From the NCBI GenBank assembly GCA_949775045.1, contig OX459097.1, forward strand, positions 12,742,695-12,806,694: DNA of 64,000 nt, read 5' to 3'. Below are positions 58,701-64,000 of this stretch, in pieces; position 1 is the stretch's first letter; each line of letters starts with the position of its first letter. Made by a program: the position numbers and the translations under genes. Below the pieces are notes generated by a model. That model saw nothing but the letters and a program-made list of their open reading frames with translations, was not told where the DNA came from and searched no databases. The DNA comes from Metridium senile. Its lineage: Eukaryota > Cnidaria > Anthozoa > Actiniaria > Metridiidae.

Positions 58701-61700
58701 ACAAAATCCAGCGATAGAAAAAGCATCACGAAATTAGTAAAAGTGCTAAGATTCAACTCATAAAACTAAATATTAGAGAAATTATTGTGAAAATAGGCTC
58801 AAATATTTTCTTAAGATTGTTAAACTTTGCACTTTTATTAATTTTGGTATGTTCTATCCATCTTTGAACTTTAATTATTTTGAGATTGCAGCTTGGGGTC
58901 ACGTGACCTCTTAGTGCAAATCGCGCGCCCATTTTTTGGCATCATTTGCATAACAAGAGCTTTTATTGCTGAAGAACATATTGTCTTGAGAGTCAATTTA
59001 GGCACAGTTAATCCAAGTTGTAAGATGGTTCATTTAGACAATGTATATGTTCCCTATGATAAGTCTGATATGATTTAGTCAATATTTCTAAAATAAAGCA
59101 TATTGAAAATAAAAGTCATTCAACATAAGTTTACAGTGTTTGTCGCTTCTGTGTGTTTTAGCCTGCGTAGCTCGGCCCTAGGGAGAAAGGAGCGGAGGGG
59201 AGGGGAGGGGAGGGGAGGGGGATTCCTCTCCCCATCCCCCTCCCCTCCGTCCCCTTTTTCCCCTCTCCCCACCCCCAGGGCCAGCTACGCAGGCTAGTGT
59301 GTTTTGGTCACATTTTGAGGTGTTTTGAAAATCCTTTTAAAACAGCTCAGTGTGTAACCAAACAAACAAAAACAAAAACAAACAAACACATTGTCAATTA
59401 TAAAGTGAGGGTTTTTTTAATTCTTTATTTTAAGATTTTTCACTAAACTGATACAGTTTGTGCTGCGTGTGATTTTGGGACAATAAAGATTATATTTTCA
59501 TTCAAGTATGTATTTTTTCACGTGGGAAGTATGGCTGTAGTGTGTACAAGTGAATAAAATATAATGTAAAGGCAATGAAACTTGAGTAGAGTACTTGATT
59601 ATTATCCATCCAAATAAACTATTTTATAAACATAAATAAGCAGGACAGGAAAATAGGAATGTTATCTCTACTAACCCTGATTTAAAACTTAACATGGTTA
59701 GTATATATGACATCCTATTGCCATAGCCTGCTTAGGTTATCTTCATAAAATAGCTGCCTATTTATATTAAACATTGTTAGAAACAATTATTGACCTAATA
59801 ATTTATTTGTAATCATACATAATGAACAAAAATATCAACAATATGAAAAATAGAGTATTAAAACTAAAACTCAACTATTTAAACTTGAAATATATGTTTT
59901 GAAATAATATCAACATACATAGGTTGGGAAGTGCTTAGTTTTGCAAAACTGATCAAGTTAAAGTTGGATAAACTATAACATGGTATTGGCACACTACTTT
60001 ACTAGAATTATAGTAAATAAACTGAGCACGTCGAGATCTAAGTTCTCTTGTAATATTTATTGAAACCTTTAAATCATTTTTATTATCTACATGCAACTTC
60101 ATAACTTTATCTAAAGTATCACATTCATTATCAAACATTGTTTTGAAAAACGTCACCAACTTCGATAGCTTGTATAAGAACGCTATAATTATCATAAATA
60201 CAACTCCTTGAAACGATAAAATTGCTTCTTTGATCCACAATACAACAAAAGTACCGAATAAAAGTAAAATAATTACCGTGATAATTATAAATGCAAATAA
60301 GCTTTGATCTTTGATCCGTGTTGTGGCATCAACCCAATCATGGCGGCTTTGTCGTTCTTTGTGCTCTTGCTCTTTGTTAAATTCTGGAATTCTTCATCTT
60401 CTGAGGATTTCCATTCAGTACAGTGGGTTGTTAAGTCAAAGTTTGTGGTATTCGTTCTGTCGTTTGTCAGTTTAGTCAGCATTTGATTGCTCATTGATTC
60501 TAGTAAGATCTTGTTTGACTCAGCTTTGATATTGCTATGACGTTCACGAACAAACCCGGTTCGAAATATTCGCTCGTCACCATCTTTTAGTGTGGGCCGA
60601 TCGAGAACAGTATGAATGTTTGTATGTTCGAGCAATTGTTGAAGTTCTGGAACCATTTGACTTGCTTTTACGGCTAAAATCTACCGTTGCAAACAGTATC
60701 TGATATGGTCACCGGTCACACATGTGTCTAAAATTATTACGTCAGACTGAGCATGCGTATTTGAGGTCAAAACTAGACGATCATAGATCATTTACTCGTG
60801 TCGTGACGTGAATGCGACAATGGGCGATTTGCACATGACCCCATCTAACCTAAATCAAGTAGAAATTACAAAACAAAATCCAGCGATAGAAAAAGCATCA
60901 CGAAATTAGTAAAAGTGCTAAGATTCAACTCATAAAACTAAATATTAGAGAAATTATTGTGAAAATAGGCTCAAATATTTTCTTAAGATTGTTAAACTTT
61001 GCACTTTTATTAATTTTGGTATGTTCTATCCATCTTGAGATTGCAGCTTGGGGTCACGTGACCTCTTAGTGCAAATCGCGCGCCCATTTTTTGGCATCAT
61101 TTGCATAACAAGAGCTTTTATTGCTGAAGAACATATTGTCTTGAGAGTCAATTTAGGCACAGTTAATCCAAGTTGTAAGATGGTTCATTTAGACAATGTA
61201 TATGTTCCCTATGATAAGTCTGATATGATTTAGTCAATATTTCTAAAATAAAGCATACTGAAAATAAAAGTCATTCAACATAAGTTTACAGTGTTTGTCG
61301 CTTCTGTGTGTTTTAGCCTGCGTAGCTCGGCCCTAGGGAGAAAGGAGCGGAGGGGAGGGGAGGGGAGGGGGATTCCTCTCCCCATCCCCCTCCCCTCCGT
61401 CCCCTTTTTCCCCTCTCCCCACCCCCAGGGCCAGCTACGCAGGCTAGTGTGTTTTGGTCACATTTTGAGGTGTTTTGAAAATCCTTTTAAAACAGCTCAG
61501 TGTGTAACCAAACAAACAAAAACAAAAACAAACAAACACATTGTCAATTATAAAGTGAGGGTTTTTTTAATTCTTTATTTTAAGATTTTTCACTAAACTG
61601 ATACAGTTTGTGCTGCGTGTGATTTTGGGACAATAAAGATTATATTTTCATTCAAGTATGTATTTTTTCACGTGGGAAGTATGGCTGTAGTGTGTACAAG

Positions 61701-63214
61701 TGAATAAAATATAATGTAAAGGCAATGAAACTTGAGTAGAGTACTTGATTATTATCCATCCAAATAAACTATTTTATAAACATAAATAAGCAGGACAGGA
61801 AAATAGGAATGTTATCTCTACTAACCCTGATTTAAAACTTAACATGGTTAGTATATATGACATCCTATTGCCATAGCCTGCTTAGGTTATCTTCATAAAA
61901 TAGCTGCCTATTTATATTAAACATTGTTAGAAACAATTATTGACCTAATAATTTATTTGTAATCATACATAATGAACAAAAATATCAACAATATGAAAAA
62001 TAGAGTATTAAAACTAAAACTCAACTATTTAAACTTGAAATATATGTTTTGAAATAATATCAACATACATAGGTTGGGAAGTGCTTAGTTTTGCAAAACT
62101 GATCAAGTTAAAGTTGGATAAACTATAACATGGTATTGGCACACTACTTTACTAGAACTATAGTAAATAAACTGAGCACGTCGAGATCTAAGTTCTCTTG
62201 TAATATTTATTGAAACCTTTAAATCATTTTTATTATCTACATGCAACTTCATAACTTTATCTAAAGTATCACATTCATTATCAAACATTGTTTTGAAAAA
62301 CGTCACCAACTTCGATAGCTTGTATAAGAACGCTATAATTATCATAAATACAACTCCTTGAAACGATAAAATTGCTTCTTTGATCCACAATACAACAAAA
62401 GTACCGAATAAAAGTAAAATAATTACCGTGATAATTATAAATGCAAATAAGCTTTGATCTTTGATCCGTGTTGTGGCATCAACCCAATCATGGCGGCTTT
62501 GTCGTTCTTTGTGCTCTTGCTCTTTGTTAAATTCTGGAATTCTTCATCTTCTGAGGATTTCCATTCAGTACAGTGGGTTGTTAAGTCAAAGTTTGTGGTA
62601 TTCGTTCTGTCGTTTGTCAGTTTAGTCAGCATTTGATTGCTCATTGATTCTAGTAAGATCTTGTTTGACTCAGCTTTGATATTGCTATGACGTTCACGAA
62701 CCGACCCGGTTCGAAATATTCGCTCGTCACCATCTTTTAGTGTGGGCCGATCGAGAACAGTATGAATGTTTGTATGTTCGAGCAATTGTTGAAGTTCTGG
62801 AACCATTTGACTTGCTTTTACGGCTAAAATCTACCGTTGCAAACAGTATCTGATATGGTCACCGGTCACACATGTGTCTAAAATTATTACGTCAGACTGA
62901 GCATGCGTATTTGAGGTCAAAATTAGCACTTCTGGCAGAAATGCGAAATCGAAGGGAATTTTTAACTCTTGTCGGCTACCTTCGGTAGCCCGACACGAGT
63001 AATAATCTAAAAAAGGTTGATGACTCTTATTTGATTATATATTGATTCTACAAATCAATACTAATTATCTTAAAACAGGTTTATATAACAGAACCTGATT
63101 GCTAAACACATACAATTTTATATGATTTATTTGTTTCAGGGTGGTGTCCGTGGTGATGTTGCCATGACAGCATTTGTGCTGACAACTCTCCTTGAATCAA
63201 AATGCAATACACAA
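33057..63214 (+). CDS. C3: Complement component C3-like (thioester protein), 5' 30 exons; gene continues beyond window
   Basis: Exons: 33057-33130, 34729-34895, 35189-35214, 35808-35985, 36591-36643, 36939-36956, 37396-37447, 37716-37795, 38179-38221, 39735-39819, 40362-40461, 41920-42156, 42504-42710, 43097-43216, 44055-44123, 44860-45060, 48055-48213, 48641-48715, 49040-49094, 50314-50454, 53110-53242, 53753-53981, 54807-55037, 55411-55462, 56289-56360, 56923-57018, 57500-57691, 58142-58220, 58331-58493, 63140-63214. Every junction is GT-AG, phases agree, and the total is 3462 nt = 1154 codons. Landmarks: signal peptide (FLGVILLTSGALVLG); macroglobulin core with VQTDKPIYTP and EYVLPKFSVRI; anaphylatoxin domain from Cys671-Cys672; convertase-like SR/N at 727/728; LTLPYSVQRGEQ; thioester GCGEQNM (Cys1010, Gln1013); His1125. 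The anaphylatoxin domain and His separate it from alpha-2-macroglobulin and insect TEPs. In the family, activated C3 binds targets covalently and releases C3a. CUB and C345C parts lie to the right. Paralogous C4/C5-like identity cannot be excluded without the C-terminus. Confidence 0.93.
33131..34728. other. C3 intron 1
   Basis: Contains three degenerate, partly inverted copies of a block with gtgccttttaaaaaggtttt and ccaccgattaaaggttata (near 33640-33750, 33850-33950, 34030-34130). A MITE-like inverted repeat lies at 34426-34563, arms acactaaaagtgtgcaa and ttgcacacttttagtgt. Confidence 0.6.
36003..36560. repeat. 51-bp minisatellite in C3 intron 4, about 10-11 copies
   Basis: Unit: tatgatatgtcattgtataa, catcgatcagatagatgttc, catcatgtgcc. 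The 51-bp period is exactly 17 codons, so both strands have long periodic open frames. A stop (TAG at 35990-35992) follows the exon 4 donor in the exon frame, so intron retention would not translate into it. Confidence 0.95.
37474..37621. mobile_element. TAGCCTGAG-ended foldback insertion in C3 intron 7
   Basis: TAGCCTGAGTATCAGGCCC and the inverted GGGCCTGATACTCAGGCTA enclose a purine-rich then pyrimidine-rich interior (ggggagaaggactgggga / cttctcctctcccctcccct). Flanked on both sides by the 9-bp duplication ctccttctt. Confidence 0.85.
37822..37932. repeat. Short inverted-repeat element in C3 intron 8
   Basis: taccctggttaccagaagct / agcttctcgtgaccagggta arms of ~23 bp around a ~65-bp loop; MITE-like, non-coding. 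Confidence 0.65.
39327..39582. repeat. Tandem duplication, ~125-130 bp x2, in C3 intron 9
   Basis: The block gacgcactggtgtaataatg, aacacacttacgtacatacgga and caaatgagcgtgact...ctaagtttg occurs twice in direct orientation, with small indels. Confidence 0.85.
40516..41245 (+). mobile_element. Internally deleted PIF/Harbinger element in C3 intron 11
   Basis: Imperfect TIRs share CACGGGGCAACTTG (40526-40539; inverted at 41219-41236). Inside, 40677-40928 encodes the N-terminal part of a Harbinger-type transposase: RRNRIVWTRNWLNRREERGA, then YHQLVRELRSEDDAELTNYF and MPDAKFHELCDRI. The frame then leaves homology at about 40930 and stops at 40976. The DDE catalytic core is absent, so it is non-autonomous. 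On the same strand as C3. Confidence 0.75.
41360..41765. repeat. Inverted-repeat element in C3 intron 11
   Basis: Ends cctttttacggttcccatgc and the inverted gcgagaaccgtgaaaaggt. An inner pair, tagcgtgtaatat / atattacacgcta, lies near 41597 and 41712. MITE-like, non-coding. Confidence 0.5.
42198..42257. repeat. (GGTT)n microsatellite in C3 intron 12
   Basis: About 14 copies of ggtt, followed by degenerate TGG-rich sequence to ~42440. Confidence 0.95.
43480..43940 (-). mobile_element. Penelope-like element fragment (GIY-YIG endonuclease end) in C3 intron 14
   Basis: Minus strand, 43938 down to ~43750: RRKEHQAAVRYNKTDKSALA, then QHTNETGHSIQWQDTKIVSK and EQRW. This resembles the C-terminal GIY-YIG endonuclease module of Penelope-like retroelements (RxxEH...SALAxHxxxTGHxIxW). 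The frame is then shifted. Further 3' on the same strand, near 43597-43567, is CTGAAAATGGCCGCGAAGGC followed by CGAAAGC, laid out like a degenerate hammerhead ribozyme core. An A-rich run follows at 43556-43542. 5' truncated; no reverse transcriptase. Confidence 0.65.
44380..44592. mobile_element. MITE family M2, copy 1, in C3 intron 15
   Basis: Ends tcattaacccgtgaaacaaa and the inverted tttcacgggtttataatga; shares gtgtgatagtcaaataacaa with copy 2 at 50022-50160. Just upstream, 44133-44210 has an (AAT) run and ttatatagcgcgccccattaaatctcggtgcgctttacaa, a hairpin module of the kind often found at the ends of marine-invertebrate retroposons. Confidence 0.65.
45198..45362. mobile_element. Inverted-repeat MITE in C3 intron 16
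   Basis: Arms aatagacctaatcgactaac, acgttgctatgt and the inverted acatagcaacgcgttagccg, atttggtctat; ~32 bp each, 165 bp overall. Confidence 0.75.
45551..46194 (+). mobile_element. TTAA-target TIR element T1 (644 bp), C3 intron 16
   Basis: TTAA-GGTGACTGGCT ... AGCCAGTAACC-TTAA. The 4-bp TTAA duplication is the signature of piggyBac-type (and Kolobok) transposition. No transposase; AT-rich interior. A truncated relative is at 5165-5514. Confidence 0.85.
46211..46387. mobile_element. TAGCCT-ended foldback insertion, C3 intron 16
   Basis: TAGCCTCCTCCGCAGGC ... GCCTGCGGAAGAGGCTA, flanked by attttaccc on both sides (9-bp duplication). The interior, tttcggggttcctgtg..., resembles 40165-40230 in C3 intron 10, which is probably a further copy of the left end. 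Confidence 0.8.
46615..47939. mobile_element. TTAA-target TIR element T2 (1.33 kb), C3 intron 16
   Basis: TTAA-AGGGATACTTGGAC ... GTCCAAGTACACCCT-TTAA. Long, diverged TIRs (~170 bp) share aaaatggctcgaaattgtaa, ggttttaagagctgaaa and ggaaagtattaaa..cgtccgccattg. Inside are a SINE head fragment (46959-46987), a GATA run, a GTCGGGC hairpin (47142-47169) and a (GAATT) run (47648-47672). Minus-strand frames (47013-47615) are low complexity; no transposase. Confidence 0.82.
48235..48632. repeat. GAT-rich simple repeat field in C3 intron 17
   Basis: Degenerate (GATGAT), (GATAAA) and (ATT)n tracts; fills nearly the whole intron. Confidence 0.9.
49714..49986. mobile_element. MITE family M1, copy 2 (273 bp), C3 intron 19
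   Basis: Begins CACAGGGAGCCCAAGCTCGT like copy 1 at 15928 and ends with the inverted CTTTGGCTCCCTGTG. The inner arms (tttacagtaaatgtatggag / ctccatacatttactgtaaa) make a long hairpin. Near-match flanks attgaaa / attaaaa. Confidence 0.85.
50022..50160. mobile_element. MITE family M2, copy 2, C3 intron 19
   Basis: tcattaacccgtgaaacaaa ... tttcgtgggttaacga; 138 bp, related to 44380-44592. Confidence 0.75.
50314..50454 (+). CDS. C3: C3 exon 20: anaphylatoxin (C3a) domain
   Basis: Encodes EEQACCDNGKFFSRQSC, then TMRARRFLVKATVAC and REAYLNCC. The six cysteines in the CC...C...C...CC order define the anaphylatoxin fold. Upstream exons 18-19 (GGCGVGPGKDNNDVFEKSG) align with the end of the C3 beta chain. 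No tetrabasic or RxxR furin site lies between that block and the first Cys pair. Confidence 0.9.
50480..50752 (-). mobile_element. tRNA-derived SINE, C3 intron 20
   Basis: On the minus strand the head reads ggtggcatgggTGGCCTAGC, GGTGAGAGCGC, then a B box GGTTCGAATCCC at 50698-50687. TGGCCTAGCGG fits the RNA polymerase III A box, and the A-B spacing (~40 nt) is tRNA-like. The body continues through gttttttctccgggttaccc toward 50480. A head-only fragment is at 46959-46987; a tail-like match (ctcacactcacttcct...attaaatattt) is at 37244-37275. Confidence 0.75.
50736..50846. repeat. Near-perfect 110-bp palindrome at the SINE head
   Basis: gccacccatgccacccataa ... ttatgggtggcatgggtggc; arms of ~54 bp centred on gggacgttttaacgtccc near 50791, with one visible mismatch. 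It contains an inverted second copy of the SINE's first ~20 bases. Confidence 0.9.
51248..52006. mobile_element. TTAA-target TIR element T3 (759 bp), C3 intron 20
   Basis: TTAA-AGGCCCAGTATCGACCGG ... CCGGTCGATACTGGGCCT-TTAA; TIRs of ~29 bp are identical. Non-coding interior. Confidence 0.88.
52123..52822. mobile_element. TTAA-target TIR element T4 (700 bp), C3 intron 20
   Basis: TTAA-GGTTACTGTCCACGTTCGCG ... CGCGAACGTGGACCGTAACC-TTAA. TIR-like similarity extends inward (atatcattttaaagcttata; tataacagagaataagactg), giving long arms. The end GGTTACTG resembles T1's GGTGACTG, so they may be related. Poly-A run at 52681-52700. Confidence 0.88.
53110..53242 (+). CDS. C3: C3 exon 21: C3a/C3b boundary
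   Basis: Encodes APIVNKRQRQFQSRNGNSFD, then an acidic DDDG stretch and FPETWIFDE. SR/N followed by an acidic segment and the (E)TW motif matches the position of the C3-convertase cleavage site. A basic cluster, KRQR, lies five residues before it. Confidence 0.85.
54160..54790. repeat. Polypyrimidine minisatellite in C3 intron 22
   Basis: About 20 copies of ttctttcctccc (12 bp) inside a >500-bp almost pure C/T strand that runs toward the exon 23 acceptor at 54806. Mirror-repeat polypyrimidine DNA of this type can form triplex (H-DNA). The 378-codon plus frame and the minus KEGRKEGRKEGR frame are artefacts. Confidence 0.93.
55188..55282. repeat. Short tandem repeat in C3 intron 23
   Basis: Units of ~35 bp: 'ttttgcaactcgcaatctca' plus 'tctcgcaacagca', about 2.5 copies. 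Confidence 0.75.
55657..55729. repeat. (AAT)n microsatellite, C3 intron 24
   Basis: About 24 uninterrupted aat units. Confidence 0.97.
55848..55960. repeat. Inverted repeat in C3 intron 24
   Basis: gtcagtgacttcataacc / ggttatgaagtcactgaac arms around an inner taattagag / ctctaatta hairpin. Confidence 0.7.
56150..56338 (+). repeat. 96-bp tandem duplication covering the acceptor and first half of C3 exon 25
   Basis: GGTGTTTTACGTGATGAAAA and the following ~29 bases are identical at 56192 and 56288. The first copy keeps a usable AAG acceptor at 56190-56192 but has no donor and meets an in-frame TGA at 56258-56260. The second copy is the functional exon (donor GTAGGT at 56361). Confidence 0.9.
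56430..56800. mobile_element. Foldback element with ~170-bp arms, C3 intron 25
   Basis: cacagttccctgcgccatct, tgaaaggt ... aagatggctcagggaactgt. The arms match almost throughout (ccttttcacagttccgttca / tgaacggaactgtgaaaagg), giving a ~370-bp hairpin. No coding capacity. Confidence 0.85.
57500..57691 (+). CDS. C3: C3 exon 27: thioester site
   Basis: Encodes GDILRMPLGCGEQNMIYLAP; Cys codon 57574-57576 and Gln codon 57583-57585 form the internal thioester. The Cys falls at residue 1010 of my model, the same number as in human C3, an independent check that few or no exons are missing upstream. Confidence 0.95.
57738..57759. repeat. Poly-G run, C3 intron 27
   Basis: About 19 consecutive G, 48 bases past the exon 27 donor. 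Confidence 0.95.
58331..58493 (+). CDS. C3: C3 exon 29: catalytic His of the thioester domain
   Basis: Encodes WLTAFVLKVFRAA ... RADGAFPEVHDLIHKSLL; the His in LIHKSLL aligns with the C3 His that converts the thioester into an acyl-imidazole, giving hydroxyl preference. Exon 30 (GGVRGDVAMTAFVLTTLLES) continues the alpha-alpha toroid. Confidence 0.85.
59160..59298. mobile_element. TAGCCTGCG-ended foldback, copy in duplication 1
   Basis: TAGCCTGCGTAGCTCGGCCCT ends (left) and AGGGCCAGCTACGCAGGCTA (right) enclose an aggggaggggagggg tract and a ccccctcccctcc tract. Flanked by gtgtgttt on both sides (8-bp duplication). The identical insertion at 61315-61446 came with the segmental duplication, not by a second transposition. 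Confidence 0.82.
59953..60656 (-). pseudogene. Two-helix membrane protein, copy 1 (reading-frame offset)
   Basis: Not a recognised family. Minus-strand ATG at 60656 opens a 123-codon frame (MVPELQQLLEHTNIHTVLDR start, soluble, charged). A second frame, offset by one base, is open from 60393 to 59953. It encodes an acidic/basic helix (EFNKEQEHKERQSRHDWVDA), then LFAFIIITVIILLLFGTFVV and LSFQGVVFMIIIAFLYKL, two strong membrane segments, and a C-terminal ~70-residue tail with IKVSIN-type hydrophilic sequence. The frames overlap at 60285-60393, so a one-base deletion near 60380 or a frame change during translation would join them. The same offset is present in copy 2, so it predates the duplication. 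It is antisense to C3 inside intron 29. Confidence 0.5.
60770..62922. repeat. 2.15-kb tandem duplication, copy 2 (C3 intron 29)
   Basis: Direct repeat of 58598-60769, ending at gcatgcgtatttgaggtcaa. It carries the second foldback (61315-61446) and the second minus-strand unit (62103-62806). Confidence 0.95.
62103..62806 (-). pseudogene. Two-helix membrane protein, copy 2 (same frame offset)
   Basis: Same structure as the unit at 59953-60656, with few visible residue changes (for example FRTGSVRER instead of FRTGFVRER, and YYSSSKVV instead of YYNSSKVV). First frame 62806-62435; second frame ends at 62103. Conservation of both frames is trivial because the duplication is recent. Confidence 0.5.
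62970..62999. repeat. Short hairpin gtcggctac-cttcg-gtagcccgac
   Basis: One of several GTCGGGC/GCCCGAC hairpins in the window (4526-4548, 47142-47169); flanked by ctcttgt / acacgag. Confidence 0.6.
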
Positions 63215-63344
63215 GTAAATATCAGGCTATATGAATATTTATATATACATTTAAAAATCATCGTCATATCGTTATCAACACTGATCGCTTTCCTTATCGT
63301 CATCATTAGCAATCATGCATTTAATTGTTAATATTCAATAGATA

Positions 63345-64000
63345 TATTTGTACATCACCATTATATTATCATCACCATTACCATCATCATAATTATCACT
63401 GGCCATTGTCATTGGCATTATCAACATCACCATATTATTAGCATCACAATCACCATCATCATCACAATCACCATCACAATCACCATCATCATCGCCATCA
63501 TCATCACAATCACAATCATCATAATTATCACTGGACATTGTCATTGTCATTATCAACATCACCATCACCATATTAATAACATCACAATCACCATCATCAT
63601 CACAATCACCATCATCATCACAATCACCATCATCATCGCAATCACCATCATCATCGCCATCATCATCACAATCACCATCATCATGACTATCACCATCATC
63701 ATGACTATCACCATCATCATGACTATCACCATCATCATCACAATCACCATCATCATGACTATCACCATCATCATGACTATCACCATCATCATGACAATCA
63801 CCATCATCATGACTATCACCATCATCATGACTATCACTATTATCATGACTATCACCATCATCATGACTATCACCATCATCATGACTATCACCATCATCAT
63901 GACTATCACCATCATCATGACTATCACCATCATCATGACTATCACCATCATCATGACTATCACCATCATCATGACTATCACCATCATCATGACTATCACC
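63345..64000. repeat. CAT/ATC minisatellite in C3 intron 30, runs off the window
   Basis: Degenerate (ATC)n to 63650, then a regular 18-bp unit 'caccatcatcatgactat', more than 15 copies, to the right edge. The minus-strand MMMVIV frames are artefacts. Confidence 0.95.

Larger units (their letters stand above)
58598..60769. repeat. 2.17-kb tandem duplication, copy 1 (C3 intron 29)
   Basis: Starts aaactagacgatcatagatc; the same sequence restarts at 60770. Copies differ by a 17-bp indel (58862-58880 region), by the length of an AGGGG run and by a handful of substitutions. Each contains a TAGCCTGCG foldback (59160-59297) and a minus-strand gene-like unit (59953-60656). Near identity means a recent event or an assembly duplication. 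Confidence 0.95.

Noticed and set aside
58893..59078. 61-codon plus-strand ORF duplicated at 61048-61233
   Set aside because: Identity between copies is explained by the recent segmental duplication; no motif, and the minus-strand unit is the better candidate.
33057..63214. Alpha-2-macroglobulin or insect-type TEP identity
   Set aside because: The anaphylatoxin six-Cys exon, convertase-like site and catalytic His after the thioester point to C3/C4/C5; no bait region seen.
63565..63999. 144-codon minus-strand MMMVIV ORF
   Set aside because: Translation of an 18-bp ATC-rich minisatellite.

Overview
This is animal nuclear DNA. All genes are spliced (GT-AG), about half or more of the sequence is repeats, and it encodes complement-type proteins. 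The gene set and the mobile elements (gag-like retroelement, LINE, Penelope-like, PIF/Harbinger, TTAA-target and YqaJ-coding DNA elements, a tRNA-derived SINE) suggest a marine invertebrate. My best guess is an anthozoan cnidarian, inferred from protein style rather than a database search.

Layout. (1) 1-9785 is repeat-rich: a broken gag-like ORF, a ~104-120 bp satellite, MITE-like repeats and a LINE 3' end inserted in another repeat. (2) 9786-16464 (minus) holds a secreted serine-protease gene. Read through its splice phases it gives 749 residues: signal peptide, protease domain 1 with an intact triad, three sushi/CCP domains, then protease domain 2 that has lost His57 and Ser195. (3) 16465-18385 is a head-to-head intergenic region rich in palindromes. 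(4) 18386-30643 (plus) is a complete 1-Cys peroxiredoxin (PRDX6), 219 residues in five exons. Its first intron hosts a 3.9 kb element with terminal inverted repeats that encodes a SAP-SWIM-YqaJ nuclease with a reading-frame break. Its last intron is a 3.3 kb minisatellite field. (5) 30644-33056 is intergenic minisatellite. (6) 33057 to beyond the right edge (plus) is a complement C3-like gene. Thirty exons (1154 codons) could be joined in frame, including an anaphylatoxin domain, a convertase-like Arg-Asn site, the thioester GCGEQ (Cys1010, Gln1013) and the thioester-domain catalytic His. The CUB, C-terminal MG and C345C parts lie outside the window.

How the genes may work together. The C3-like protein and the CCP/protease protein are both secreted and belong to families that act in complement-type defence. 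Their presence within about 17 kb of each other, separated only by PRDX6, may be a physical complement cluster. PRDX6 is cytosolic antioxidant housekeeping and is probably a bystander. C3 introns carry most of the mobile elements: at least four TTAA-flanked TIR elements, a TAGCCTG-ended family with 8-9 bp target duplications, an internally deleted Harbinger element, a Penelope-like fragment, a SINE, and a near-identical 2.15 kb tandem duplication that encodes a predicted two-helix membrane protein on the minus strand.

Limits: splice models were built by eye from phase, consensus and protein continuity. UTRs and promoters could not be placed.
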